A stretch of 64,000 nucleotides of DNA from Alphaproteobacteria bacterium 32-64-14 (GTDB taxonomy: Bacteria > Pseudomonadota > Alphaproteobacteria > Caulobacterales > Hyphomonadaceae): NCBI GenBank assembly GCA_002280725.1, contig NCEM01000001.1, forward strand, positions 94,142 to 158,141, given 5' to 3'. Positions 1 through 8,524 of the stretch are shown here, in pieces; position 1 is the first letter of the stretch, and the number at the start of each line of letters is the position of its first letter. The notes under the pieces are model-generated. The model did not search any database and was not told where the DNA came from. It was given only the letters and a program-made list of their open reading frames with translations. The position numbers and the translations under genes were made by a program.

Positions 1-435
1 GGCTACATTCGCGAACGCTGGCGCTCGCAGGTGCTGTTCCACACCGTGAACCATCCCGCTCGCTCGCTGCTGCTGCACGTCGCCAACCGGATCATCGATC
101 TGCTGAAGGCGCGCGGCCTGCTGCCCTCATCAACACCCGGCCTCGACGACAGCCCATCGTTCGATCGCGCCTTCGCCTCGATTGATTTCCTGCAGCACCT
201 GATCCTGCCCGGCGTCGCGAAGGCGCTGGGACTCACCGAAGGCATCGCCACGCCCGCCGCGCGCATGACCCATCGAGAGCGTTTCAAGCTGCCGCACGAA
301 TCCTCTCTCGGCGCCATTACGCTGGCCGATCTGGCGAAGGAGCATCAGCGCTGGTGTACGATTGGCGGGTGGGATGCGGGCATGCTCGCCAACGACCGGG
401 CGGCGGCGGCGCTGCCGGCCGTGCGCACGACTTGA
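1..435 (+). CDS. C-terminal part of a WcbI-like polysaccharide-biosynthesis protein (5' end outside window)
   Basis: The reading frame is open from base 1 and stops at 433-435, so only the last 144 residues are present. The fragment contains a VLFHTVNHPARSLLLHVA stretch, which resembles the conserved core of the WcbI family of putative acetyltransferases in capsule or polysaccharide synthesis. The remainder is helical with a KLPHESSLG segment near the end. The family call rests on that one motif from memory and the N-terminal half cannot be seen, so it is tentative. The 230 bases that follow hold no gene I can support. Confidence 0.45.
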   Translation, partial: GYIRERWRSQVLFHTVNHPARSLLLHVANRIIDLLKARGLLPSSTPGLDDSPSFDRAFASIDFLQHLILPGVAKALGLTEGIATPAARMTHRERFKLPHESSLGAITLADLAKEHQRWCTIGGWDAGMLANDRAAAALPAVRTT

Positions 436-666
436 ACAAAAGGGGCGCTTCCGATGACTAGCCTTGCGGCCGGGCGAAAATCACTCGCGCATCAGGAGAA
501 CAACACGGAATCCGCTACGGCGCCTCGTGTCACTTCATCGCAACAGAACTTTTAAACGGCGCGCGCAGGTCGATTCGCTATATCTCAGATGTTGCCGCGC
601 ACGCGCACGTGCATCAGCGTCTAGTCCTGCACGAGTCCGTAAAGGACCGCCAAGGAGTAGAGGGTG

Positions 667-3150
667 ATGAAGCTTAACGTATTCAGATCGGCAATTCTCG
701 CGGGCGTCGCAGCGACGCCTCTTCTACTCGGCATGGCTTACGCCCAGACGGCGCCCGGCAAGGAAGATGTCATCATCGTTACGGGCACGCGCGTCGCTGA
801 CCGCACGGCGCTCGACACGGCTGTCGCCGTCGACGTGCTGGGCTCGGCGGAACTCGAAAGAGGCGGCGTCACCGAAATCAACCAGGCGCTCGCTGTCGCG
901 CTTCCCTCCTTCAACTTCCCCCGCCCTGCCCTGAACGACGGCACGGATACGGTCCGCCCCGCCGCGCTGCGCGGCCTTGCGCCGGACCAAACGCTGGTGC
1001 TGCTCAACGGCAAGCGCCGCCACTCCGCGTCGCTGGTGAACGTTAACGGCTCGATCGGCCGCGGCTCGTCCGCTGTCGACATGAACACGATCCCGACTGC
1101 CGCGATCTCCGCCGTCGAAGTGCTACGTGACGGCGCATCGGCGCAGTATGGCTCCGACGCCATCGCGGGCGTCATCAACGTGCGCCTGCGTGAAGCGCGC
1201 GATGGCGGCGGCATCTCCGCCTCCTATGGCCTGCGCGTTTCCGAATACACCGTGCCGGTCACCCCGCCGGTCGCTGGCCTGCCCATCAGCCCGGGCACCC
1301 AGAAAACCCGCGACGTACGCGATGGACAGGTCTTCACGTTGAGCGCGTGGAAAGGCCTCGAACTCGGCGCTGAAGGCTTCCTCACCCTCGCGGGCGAGAT
1401 CAAGATGCAGGAGCGCTCCGAGCGCGACGGCTATGACACCCGCCAGAACTATCCGCTGGTGGCCGGCGCGTTCGACCCGCGCGAAGCCTCCTTTGACCGC
1501 TGGAATGCCTGGACGGGCGAGCCGGAGATCGGCCAGTACACCGTATTCGCAAACGCGGGTTATGACCTTGCCGAGGGCGTCGAAGCCTATGGCTGGGCCA
1601 GCTACCAGTTCCGCGACTCGACCTCGGCCGGCTTCTATCGCCGCGCGCTCGACGCACGGAACGTCATCCAGATCTATCCGAATGGCTTCCTGCCCAAGAT
1701 CAATCCGGTTGTCGAAGACGCATCCGCCGCTGCCGGCGTTCGCTTCGGCCTGGGTGACTGGGACATGGATGCCTCGCTGGTCTACGGCTCCAACCAGATG
1801 GACTTCACGATCCGCGACACGCTGAACCGCTCGCTTGGAACGGCCTCGAAGACGACGTTTGATGCCGGTGGCTTCAAGTATCAGCAGGTGGTCGCGAACC
1901 TGTCGGGCGTGAACCAGTACGACATCGGCCTCGCCTCTCCGCTGAACGTCGCGGCCGGCATCGAGGCGCGCCAGGAATACTACGAGATCTTCGCGGGCGA
2001 ACCGGACAGCTACCGCAATGGCGGCGTGCTGCTCGCGGGCGCGCCGACGGCCTCGGGCTCGCAGGTGTTCCCGGGCTTCCGCCCCGCCAACGAGGTTGAT
2101 GCGGACCGCACCGCGGTCGGCGTGTTCGTCGACTTCGAAGCCAACATCACCGACGCCCTGCTCGTCTCGGCCGCCCTGCGCGGCGAGTCGTATTCGGACT
2201 TCGGCGAAACGGCGACCGGCAAGCTGGCGGCGCGCTATGACTTCAGCGACGCCTTCGGCATCCGTGGCTCCATCCAGAATGGCTTCCGCGCGCCCTCGCT
2301 GCAACAGCAGTACTTCGCAACGACGTCGACCAACTTCATCGGCGGCATTCCGTTCGACGTGACGACCTTCCCGGTCAGCGACCCAATCGCGATCGCGCTG
2401 GGCGCCAAACCGCTCGAAGCCGAAGAGTCGACCAACTACTCGCTCGGAGCCGTCGTGCAGATGGGCGAGTTCAACGTGACGATCGACGCCTACCGCATCG
2501 ATGTGAACAACCGCATCGTGCTGTCGGAAAACCTGATCGCGCAGAACGTCCGTGACTACCTCACCGCCCAGGGCTTCATCGGCGCTGGCGGCGGACGCTT
2601 CTTCATCAACGGCGTCGACACCGAAACGCAGGGGGTGGACCTGGTGGCGAACTACGCGATGCCGGAAACCTCTATCGGCAAGTTCGACTTCACCTTCGGC
2701 CTCAACCTGTCGGAAACGGACGTGACGGCTGTGCCGGCAATTCCGGTGCTTGCAGCCCTGCCGGCCCCGGCTCCAGTGCTGTTCGGCCGCGCCAACACGC
2801 TGACCTTCGAGCAGGGCACGCCCGCCGACAAGGAAACGCTGTCGGTTGACTGGTCGCTCGGCGCATTCGGCGCGACAGCGCGGATCATCAGCTTTGGTGA
2901 AGTGATCCAGCCGGACAACAATCCGATCTTCGACCACGCCTTGGGCCGCGCCACGCTGCTCGACCTGGAAGGCCGCTGGTACATCAACGACGCGGTCACC
3001 CTGTCGGCCGGCGCGGACAACGTGTTCGACGAGTATCCCGAGGCGTTCCCGTTCACACTCAACACCACAGGCAACACGCCGTTCTCGAACTACTCGCCCT
3101 ACGGCTACTCGGGCCGCTTCGTCTACGTGAAAGCCGCGATGACCTTCTAG
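667..3150 (+). CDS. TonB-dependent outer-membrane receptor
   Basis: Imports a large substrate (siderophore, vitamin, glycan or peptide; not predictable) across the outer membrane using TonB-ExbBD energy. Residues 1-27 form a signal peptide ending in AYAQ. A plug domain follows (about 35-180) with VIIVTGTR near its start, which fits a TonB box, and the typical plug motifs LRGLAPDQTLVLLNGKRR and VEVLRDGASAQYGSDAIAGV. The rest is a beta-barrel ending in aromatic Phe (KAAMTF). Length, 827 residues, is normal. AAGGAG at 652-657 lies 9 nt before ATG 667; a GTG at 664 in the same frame is a less likely start. It is monocistronic, with a strong terminator behind it. The tonB operon at 28.4-32.5 kb could energise it. 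Confidence 0.93.
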   Translation: MKLNVFRSAILAGVAATPLLLGMAYAQTAPGKEDVIIVTGTRVADRTALDTAVAVDVLGSAELERGGVTEINQALAVALPSFNFPRPALNDGTDTVRPAALRGLAPDQTLVLLNGKRRHSASLVNVNGSIGRGSSAVDMNTIPTAAISAVEVLRDGASAQYGSDAIAGVINVRLREARDGGGISASYGLRVSEYTVPVTPPVAGLPISPGTQKTRDVRDGQVFTLSAWKGLELGAEGFLTLAGEIKMQERSERDGYDTRQNYPLVAGAFDPREASFDRWNAWTGEPEIGQYTVFANAGYDLAEGVEAYGWASYQFRDSTSAGFYRRALDARNVIQIYPNGFLPKINPVVEDASAAAGVRFGLGDWDMDASLVYGSNQMDFTIRDTLNRSLGTASKTTFDAGGFKYQQVVANLSGVNQYDIGLASPLNVAAGIEARQEYYEIFAGEPDSYRNGGVLLAGAPTASGSQVFPGFRPANEVDADRTAVGVFVDFEANITDALLVSAALRGESYSDFGETATGKLAARYDFSDAFGIRGSIQNGFRAPSLQQQYFATTSTNFIGGIPFDVTTFPVSDPIAIALGAKPLEAEESTNYSLGAVVQMGEFNVTIDAYRIDVNNRIVLSENLIAQNVRDYLTAQGFIGAGGGRFFINGVDTETQGVDLVANYAMPETSIGKFDFTFGLNLSETDVTAVPAIPVLAALPAPAPVLFGRANTLTFEQGTPADKETLSVDWSLGAFGATARIISFGEVIQPDNNPIFDHALGRATLLDLEGRWYINDAVTLSAGADNVFDEYPEAFPFTLNTTGNTPFSNYSPYGYSGRFVYVKAAMTF

Positions 3151-3176
3151 GTCACTGCAGCCTGATCCAAAGCGAC

Positions 3177-3210
3177 AACGCGCCGTGGAAAACCACGGCG
3201 CGTTTTTGTT
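3177..3210 (+). terminator. Rho-independent terminator of the TonB-dependent receptor gene
   Basis: A perfect 10-bp stem, CGCGCCGTGG (3179-3188) with CCACGGCGCG (3193-3202), closes an AAAA loop. It is followed by a T-rich tract (3203-3210). It lies 27 nt after the receptor stop codon. Confidence 0.92.
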
Positions 3211-3214
3211 TGGG

Positions 3215-4144
3215 CTAACCTTTGAAGACGTTGTCGCGATGATACTTCAGGTACGTCCGATGCGGGCGAATGTCCTCGCGCTGTGGCAACAAGAGCTTGC
3301 GGTTCGGACGGAACAATTGCTTGGCAGCGTCCGGCAGCTTCTCGTCCGCTACAAGGACTGAGTAGTCGTCATCGATAGAGATCAGCCCTCGATCAAACAT
3401 CCAGTGCACGGTGCCCGACAGCGCGACTCCATTGCGTACTGAGTCCGACCCACCATGTTCGACGGCTCGAATATGCGCGGCCTGTACTTCTGCCCTGCCT
3501 CCGCCATTTATGATCTGAAGGCCCGTGATCGCACAGGTTTTGCCGTAGGCAGAAACAACGCTGGTCGCGAACGCTCGATCCCGGAATGGCCGAGCGATCA
3601 ATCGTTCGACCATTGGCCGCTCGAATTCTTCGCCCTCCTCGGCGAGATCAGGGATTAGTCGCTTAGCGATAGTACCCGGCGCCGTCGCCAACGTGGGCCC
3701 GCGCTCCCTGATAATGGCGGCGAAGCCCGCTTTGAGTATCAGCTCATACTCCAAATCCGTCAGCACACGGACGGCGCGCCCAAACGCACCCTTGTTCGTT
3801 GAGCCGTCTTCCTTTTGCAAGGCTTCTTCATAGTAGTGATCGCCATCCTTGAATGGCACCGCTCGATCAAAATCGAGATAAGTCGCGGGATCAACATACC
3901 CATAGAAATGGTCAGGCATGCCCGGGTCGGGTTCGATTTTGATTAGCCTCGCCGTAGCAAAATACGACTGGCGTCCGCCTGAACTAGAAAGCTCGGCAGA
4001 AGACCGACGAGGCTCGTAGTAGATGACCCAATCACCAAGAGCAGCTTCCGCCTGACGAATATAGGTCCGCGGAAAGTGGTAGTAGAACTCTGGCAGGTCG
4101 TCGTACTTCGGCTCGACTTTGGTGGTGAAAATCGCTTTGGCCAT
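3215..4144 (-). CDS. HNH endonuclease with an N-terminal PUA/EVE-like domain
   Basis: A 309-residue protein. The C-terminal part (about 205-265) carries an HNH_2-type nuclease signature: CAITG, then AAHIRAVEHGGSDSVRNG and a WMFDRGL segment, with the His and Asn residues expected of a beta-beta-alpha metal nuclease. The N-terminal 130 residues (PRTYIRQAEAALGDWVIYYE, then ATARLIKIEPD and YLDFDRAVPF) look like a PUA/EVE/ASCH-type fold, which in other EVE-HNH enzymes reads modified cytosines. It may therefore be a solitary modification-dependent restriction enzyme; this is inference. There is no methyltransferase beside it, and base composition is visibly less GC-rich than neighbouring genes, which fits transfer. 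It is convergent with the receptor gene, ending just past that gene's terminator. Confidence 0.75.
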   Translation of the reverse strand: MAKAIFTTKVEPKYDDLPEFYYHFPRTYIRQAEAALGDWVIYYEPRRSSAELSSSGGRQSYFATARLIKIEPDPGMPDHFYGYVDPATYLDFDRAVPFKDGDHYYEEALQKEDGSTNKGAFGRAVRVLTDLEYELILKAGFAAIIRERGPTLATAPGTIAKRLIPDLAEEGEEFERPMVERLIARPFRDRAFATSVVSAYGKTCAITGLQIINGGGRAEVQAAHIRAVEHGGSDSVRNGVALSGTVHWMFDRGLISIDDDYSVLVADEKLPDAAKQLFRPNRKLLLPQREDIRPHRTYLKYHRDNVFKG

Positions 4145-4200
4145 GCGACACCCCTTGCCAAAATTGATCGATCATTACGCCTAAGTCTGCAAGCCCAAAC

Positions 4201-4233
4201 AAAAAACCCGCCCCGGACAAGCCGGAGCGGGTT
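4201..4233 (-). terminator. Rho-independent terminator of the TonB-C-repeat gene
   Basis: On the minus strand a 12-bp stem with one mismatch (4222-4233 pairing with 4205-4216) closes a 5-nt loop. It is followed by a T-run (A-run on plus at 4201-4206). It lies 30 nt past the stop codon at 4262 and just upstream of the HNH gene. Confidence 0.85.
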
Positions 4234-4261
4234 CTGTATTCCGATCTCGAACGTCCGAGGC

Positions 4262-4909
4262 TTACGTGCCTTTCGGCTTCGTCAGTTTCAGCGGCATCGC
4301 CATGCCGGGCCAGTCTGTCGGTTGACCGCCTTTTTCGCCGGGGGCGAATTCCATCTTGCCGACAGCCTCTATGATCTTGTCGTTGTAGGCGGCTGGGGTG
4401 CAGTTGGGTTGCACATCCTTCGGCTTGCCATCGGCGCCGACGGTGTACTTCACCTCGCAGGAACCCTCTTGATCCACATCGGCGATCGCCTTGGTGATGT
4501 CGCGCGGCTGCAGCCCGGTTTCCATCACGGGCGGTTTCTCGCCACGGGCGTCAGCAGCGGCAGCGCCGGCGCCGTAGTTGAAGCGCTCGCGCATCGGATA
4601 CGAATCGAAGAACTCGCCGCCGGTGATCTCGGACTGCCATTCGGCCGTCTGCATCGTCGTGGCGATATAGGCCGCCATTTCCGGGTGCGTGCAGTCGATC
4701 GCCATGTCCGACAGTTCGCCCGCCGCCGTGATGATGAACTGCGCGGTGCAGGTGCCGTTGAGCTTCAACAACGTGTTGGCTTCGCGCATGGCGGCCACGT
4801 CATAGTCGGATAGCCGCTTGGCGGGCCGGTCAGGCAGATCGGTCTTCTGTGCAAACGCGGGCGCGGCGACCCCCAGCGAGATAACGACCGCGCAAATCCA
4901 AGCCTTCAT
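4262..4909 (-). CDS. Periplasmic protein with two TonB C-terminal-like repeats
   Basis: 215 residues. Residues 1-20 are a signal peptide (MKAWICAVVISLGVAAPAFA-Q). The mature protein has two similar units, near 52-95 (GTCTAQFIITAAGELSDMAI with a following DC) and 147-192 (GSCEVKYTVGADGKPKDVQ with a following NC). Each has the Cys, V-x-Y-x-V-x-x-x-G beta-hairpin and F-x-P-type ending seen in TonB C-terminal (TonB_C) domains. There is no membrane anchor or proline-rich spacer, so it is not a working TonB. It may bind TonB-dependent receptors or another envelope partner; function is unknown. It has its own terminator and stands alone. Confidence 0.7.
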   Translation of the reverse strand: MKAWICAVVISLGVAAPAFAQKTDLPDRPAKRLSDYDVAAMREANTLLKLNGTCTAQFIITAAGELSDMAIDCTHPEMAAYIATTMQTAEWQSEITGGEFFDSYPMRERFNYGAGAAAADARGEKPPVMETGLQPRDITKAIADVDQEGSCEVKYTVGADGKPKDVQPNCTPAAYNDKIIEAVGKMEFAPGEKGGQPTDWPGMAMPLKLTKPKGT

Positions 4910-5040
4910 TGCATTCCTCCCAGGAGGGCCGGTTCTGGCTCAGGACCGGCCGCCGGCATCGACGTGGCGGACTATACAGCCTCCATTGCGGGTCCATAGG
5001 GGAAAAAGGCGCCCCGGACTGCGGCCAGGAATGCCGCTAT

Positions 5041-5060
5041 TGCTCACGCAGGCGTGAGCA
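5041..5060. promoter_or_regulatory. 20-bp inverted repeat, possible operator
   Basis: TGCTCACGC (5041-5049), a 2-nt centre, then GCGTGAGCA (5052-5060): perfect 9-bp arms, no T-tract. It sits midway in the 285-bp divergent gap, about 132 bp from the start of each flanking gene (4909 minus, 5195 plus). The spacing suits a dimeric regulator more than a terminator. The regulator is unknown. Confidence 0.4.
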
Positions 5061-5194
5061 GGGGGGCGTCTGGTGCGCAAACATCACACCGGATGGCTTC
5101 TTCACGCCGCGTTGTGCATGTGCGAATAGCGGGGACTCGCGGCGCGTGCTTCGCGTGCTAGCGTTCATTTAGTCTCAGAACAGGCGTCAGGCGG

Positions 5195-6073
5195 ATGACC
5201 GGCATTCGAACCATCGGGGTGATCGGCGCAGGCCAGATGGGCAACGGCATTGCGCATGTCTGCGCGCTGGCCGGCTTTGACGTGCTGCTGACCGACGTTT
5301 CGGCCGAACGCCTGGAAGCGGGCATCAAGACAATCAAGCGCAACCTGGACCGCCAAGTCCATCGCCAGATGATTTCGTCCGACGCACGCGATGCCGCCAT
5401 GCGCCGCCTGAAGGCGGTCCCTACCCTGGCCGATTTTGCTGATGTTGATTTCGCGATCGAGGCGGCGACGGAGAAGGAAGCCGTCAAGCGCGCCATCTTC
5501 GACGAGCTGTGCAAGAGCGTGCGCAAGGACGCGATCCTCGCCACCAACACCTCATCGATCTCGATCACACGCCTCGGCGCCGCGACGGATCGCCCCGAGC
5601 GCTTCATCGGCCTGCACTTCATGAACCCCGTGCCGCTGATGAAGCTGGTCGAGGTCATCCGCGGCCTCGCCACCGACCAGCAGACCTATGACGCTGCAGT
5701 CCACATCGTCGAGCGCGTCGGCAAGCATGTGACCAACGCCGAAGACTTTCCGGCTTTCATCGTCAACCGCGTGCTGATGCCGATGATCAACGAAGCCGTC
5801 TACACGCTGTATGAAGGCGTCGGCACGGTGGAGTCGATCGACACGGCGATGAAGCTTGGCGCCAACCATCCGATGGGGCCGCTCGAACTCGCGGATTTCA
5901 TCGGTCTCGATACCTGCCTCTCCATCATGCAGGTGCTGCACGATGGCCTTGCCGACACCAAGTATCGCCCCTGCCCGCTGCTCGTGAAGTATGTGGAGGC
6001 CGGCTGGGTCGGCAAGAAAGCGGGCCGCGGCTTCTACGACTATCGCGGCGACGTGCCAGTTCCGACACGCTAA
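5195..6073 (+). CDS. 3-hydroxybutyryl-CoA dehydrogenase
   Basis: NAD(P)-dependent oxidation of 3-hydroxybutyryl-CoA to acetoacetyl-CoA (or the reverse) in fatty-acid or butanoate metabolism; cytosolic. The N-terminal Rossmann motif GAGQMG is at residues 11-16. The catalytic region LHFMNPVPLMKLVEVI and the C-terminal dimer domain (ANHPMGPLELADFIGLDTC, then GKKAGRGFYDY) are all present. At 292 residues it is the normal single-domain length, without a fused hydratase. The related enoyl-CoA hydratase at 9640 and acetoacetyl-CoA reductase at 62036 could share the same CoA-intermediate pool. Confidence 0.93.
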   Translation: MTGIRTIGVIGAGQMGNGIAHVCALAGFDVLLTDVSAERLEAGIKTIKRNLDRQVHRQMISSDARDAAMRRLKAVPTLADFADVDFAIEAATEKEAVKRAIFDELCKSVRKDAILATNTSSISITRLGAATDRPERFIGLHFMNPVPLMKLVEVIRGLATDQQTYDAAVHIVERVGKHVTNAEDFPAFIVNRVLMPMINEAVYTLYEGVGTVESIDTAMKLGANHPMGPLELADFIGLDTCLSIMQVLHDGLADTKYRPCPLLVKYVEAGWVGKKAGRGFYDYRGDVPVPTR

Positions 6074-6118
6074 CGAATCCGACCAGGGGGCCGGGCACGT
6101 TCCGGTTTGAAGCAGAGC

Positions 6119-6805
6119 ATGGCCGTCGTTCTGATCACCGGTGCAAATCGCGGCATCGGGCTTTCGCTCGTGAAGGCGTATGCCGGCCGGCGCGACAAGG
6201 TCATCGCCTGCGTCCGCGCAACGTCCGAGCGTGACGAGCTGGATGCGGCGGCGGCGGCCGCGCCCAAATGGATCGAAATCATCGAGATGGATGTGTCGGA
6301 CCCAGCCGAGATCGGCCGAGCGCGCCGCCATCTCGAAGCCGAACCCATCGACATCCTGATCAACAATGCCGGCATTGGCGGGCCTGATCAGCAATCGGCG
6401 ACGAACATGGATTTCGACGGGCTGCAGGAAGCCTTCGCGATCAACACGATTGCGCCGCTGCGGGTGGCCAACGCCTTCCTGCCCAACGTGAAAGCCGCGA
6501 AGGGCAAGATCGTGACGCTGTCGAGCCAGATGGGCTCGAACGGCGCGTCCGCCGACAACCTCGCCTATCGCGCCTCCAAGCAGGCGTTGAACCGGCTGAT
6601 GCGCGGCCTCGCCACAGAACTGAAGCCGCAGGGCATTCCGGTTCTGATCGTCCACCCCGGCTGGGTGAAGACGGACATGGGCGGCGAAGGCGCACTGCTG
6701 TCGCCCGAAGAGAGCGCCGCGCAACTCATCAAGCTGATCGACAAGATCGATGCGGCCTCGACGGGCAAATTCCTGGCCTGGAACGGCAAGGAACTGGCTT
6801 GGTAA
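6119..6805 (+). CDS. Short-chain dehydrogenase/reductase (C-factor/sniffer-like)
   Basis: A classical-type SDR of 228 residues. It has the nucleotide-binding TGANRGIG motif (residues 7-14 from ATG 6119), NNAG in the middle, an active-site Ser in TLSSQMGS and the YRASK catalytic Tyr-Lys pair. The short C-terminus and HPGWVKTDMGG segment are typical of the C-factor/carbonyl-reductase-like subgroup. The substrate is unknown. ATG 6119 is preferred to the in-frame TTG at 6107 because family members start a few residues before the beta-strand VVLITGA. It follows the hydroxybutyryl-CoA dehydrogenase by 45 nt and may be co-transcribed. Confidence 0.88.
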   Translation: MAVVLITGANRGIGLSLVKAYAGRRDKVIACVRATSERDELDAAAAAAPKWIEIIEMDVSDPAEIGRARRHLEAEPIDILINNAGIGGPDQQSATNMDFDGLQEAFAINTIAPLRVANAFLPNVKAAKGKIVTLSSQMGSNGASADNLAYRASKQALNRLMRGLATELKPQGIPVLIVHPGWVKTDMGGEGALLSPEESAAQLIKLIDKIDAASTGKFLAWNGKELAW

Positions 6806-6904
6806 GCGCAAGAGCGCGCACCTTCCCCGTGAACCGCAAACGCTGCTAGCAATGGCGCAGGGATACAGCGGGCGGATCAGCGCGACGATGGGGACGGCAT
6901 CAGC

Positions 6905-7597
6905 ATGGTAAGGCCAGCGCCGCCTCCAGCACGCGAGCGATGGCGGCTCGGCGTCTACTGGCTGTATTTTGGTGTGCTGTCGGTCGGCTCGGTGTTCTGG
7001 CTTGCGGTGGTCTCGCCGATCATCCGGCCCACCCTGCCGACAAATCCGGCGCACCTGCTGTTCTGCATCTTCGCGGGCATCGCAATCGCGGACGCGGCGG
7101 CCCACGCTATCGACGACATTGCCGGCATATGGAAACCGCATGACCTTGGCGGAGCGCAGACGCGCCGCCAGCGCTTCAATGCGGGCAAGCTGCTCGCCTC
7201 TGACGTCAGAGGATTGCTGTCACACCTCACGGCGGCGCCGATCATCGCGCTGATGGCGTGGTCCTACACGCTTCTGCCCGCGCGCCTTGAGGACAAGCTG
7301 TTTGGCGCCTCGGCCGGGCAAGGACTGGTTGTATGGAATTTCCTGTCGCAGAGCGTCTGGGGCGGCCTCGACGTCTTCGCCTTCTTCCTGAGCCAGGATG
7401 CGAAGATCGCGCTGCAACAGAAGCTGTCGCTGATCGAGCTGCAGCCGAAATCCTTCGAGGCAGGCGCCATCCTCGCCGGCCTCAAGCTCTACGGTGTTCT
7501 GATCTTCGTGTCGGCGCTGCGCGTCCTCGGCGCGCCGGTCGTGCTGTTCCGCACATGGATGCAGAGCACCAGGCACAAGCGGAAACCGCAGAAATAG
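6905..7597 (+). CDS. Hypothetical integral membrane protein
   Basis: I do not recognise the family. The 230-residue product has about four hydrophobic segments (near residues 17-37, 48-65, 108-125 and 185-210) and a basic C-terminal tail ending in RHKRKPQK. The middle contains an amphipathic region after WGGLDVFAFFLSQDAKIALQQ. Its TAG stop abuts the TAG of the convergent sirtuin gene (7595-7597 against 7598-7600) with no base between. Confidence 0.6.
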   Translation: MVRPAPPPARERWRLGVYWLYFGVLSVGSVFWLAVVSPIIRPTLPTNPAHLLFCIFAGIAIADAAAHAIDDIAGIWKPHDLGGAQTRRQRFNAGKLLASDVRGLLSHLTAAPIIALMAWSYTLLPARLEDKLFGASAGQGLVVWNFLSQSVWGGLDVFAFFLSQDAKIALQQKLSLIELQPKSFEAGAILAGLKLYGVLIFVSALRVLGAPVVLFRTWMQSTRHKRKPQK

Positions 7598-8353
7598 CTA
7601 GTTCAGATCCCGTATCGCGGCTGCCATTGTCGGGCCGATCTCGTCGTGGATCACGAGGTCCGCGATTTCATCCAGCGGGGTGGCTTCGCGGTTCACGATC
7701 ACCAGACGCGCGCCGTTCTGCTTTGCCTTGACCGGAAAGTGCGCCGCAGGCGTCACGACGAGTGAGGAGCCGAGGACGAGGAACATGTCGCACAGATGCG
7801 TCTCTTCTTCCGCGCGGATCATCGGCCCTTCGGGCATCTGCTGCCCGAACGAGATCGTGGCGGTCTTCACCAGCCCGCCACACGCCTTGCACACGGGTAT
7901 CTCGCCGCGATCGACAAACACCGGGCGCAGCTCGTCCAGCTCATGACGCAGGTCGCAGACCAGACACTTCGCATAGCTCGCATTGCCATGCAGCTCGATC
8001 ACCTGCCCTTCGGAGACGCCGGAGGCCTGGTGCAGGTTGTCGACATTCTGCGTGATGACGCTCGATGACCTGCCGCTGGCGATCAGGCGCGCGACGGAGA
8101 AATGCCCCGCGTTCGGCAGCTTGCCGACCCATCCCGCGGCGCCGCTGAACACGCGGGTCCACGCTTCGCGCCGGCGGGCTTCGCTGCTCACGAACTCCTG
8201 AAAATAGATTGGCTTCATCCGCGACCAGACACCCCCGAGCGAACGGAAGTCTGCAATGCCGGATTCCGTCGAGATGCCCGCGCCCGTGAACACGACGATG
8301 CGGGTTGCCTGGCGCAGCTGGTCAGCAAGAATATCTGCGGCGCGATTGACCAT
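7598..8353 (-). CDS. Sir2-family NAD-dependent protein deacylase
   Basis: Removes acyl groups from lysines using NAD+; cytosolic. With the start at 8353 the protein has 251 residues. GAGIS is at 24-28, followed by GIADFR; ITQNVDNLH is at 100-108; the catalytic His is H122 (ELHGN). Four zinc-binding cysteines are in CLVC (130/133) and CKAC (155/158), and GSSLVVTPA follows. An in-frame ATG at 8398 would add 15 residues that look unlike sirtuin sequence. The bacterial class (deacetylase or desuccinylase) is not decided here: I do not see the Tyr/Arg desuccinylase pair near SLGGVWSRM. Confidence 0.92.
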   Translation of the reverse strand: MVNRAADILADQLRQATRIVVFTGAGISTESGIADFRSLGGVWSRMKPIYFQEFVSSEARRREAWTRVFSGAAGWVGKLPNAGHFSVARLIASGRSSSVITQNVDNLHQASGVSEGQVIELHGNASYAKCLVCDLRHELDELRPVFVDRGEIPVCKACGGLVKTATISFGQQMPEGPMIRAEEETHLCDMFLVLGSSLVVTPAAHFPVKAKQNGARLVIVNREATPLDEIADLVIHDEIGPTMAAAIRDLN

Positions 8354-8524
8354 GCCGGGACCATGCTGAAAAGCCGCGCCAAGGCAAGCGTTTGGCATAC
8401 TCGAAGCCTTTCGGCCTGCACCTGCTATATGGACAACGATCTAACCCGCGCCTAGCTTGCCCAGCGTTCGCCATCGGCCAATTGATAGTGGCCAACTGAT
8501 AGCGGACAGGGGACAAGGGACGCG

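Noticed and set aside
464..667. 67-codon open frame before the TonB receptor
   Set aside because: Arg/Ser-rich, no ribosome-binding site, overlaps the receptor's own leader.
1123..2937. Long antisense open frame opposite the TonB receptor (and similar ones opposite 12.0-14.6, 17.9-20.0 and 20.1-22.1 kb)
   Set aside because: These come from high GC and third-position bias of the real genes; their products are Arg/Ala/His-rich without family motifs.
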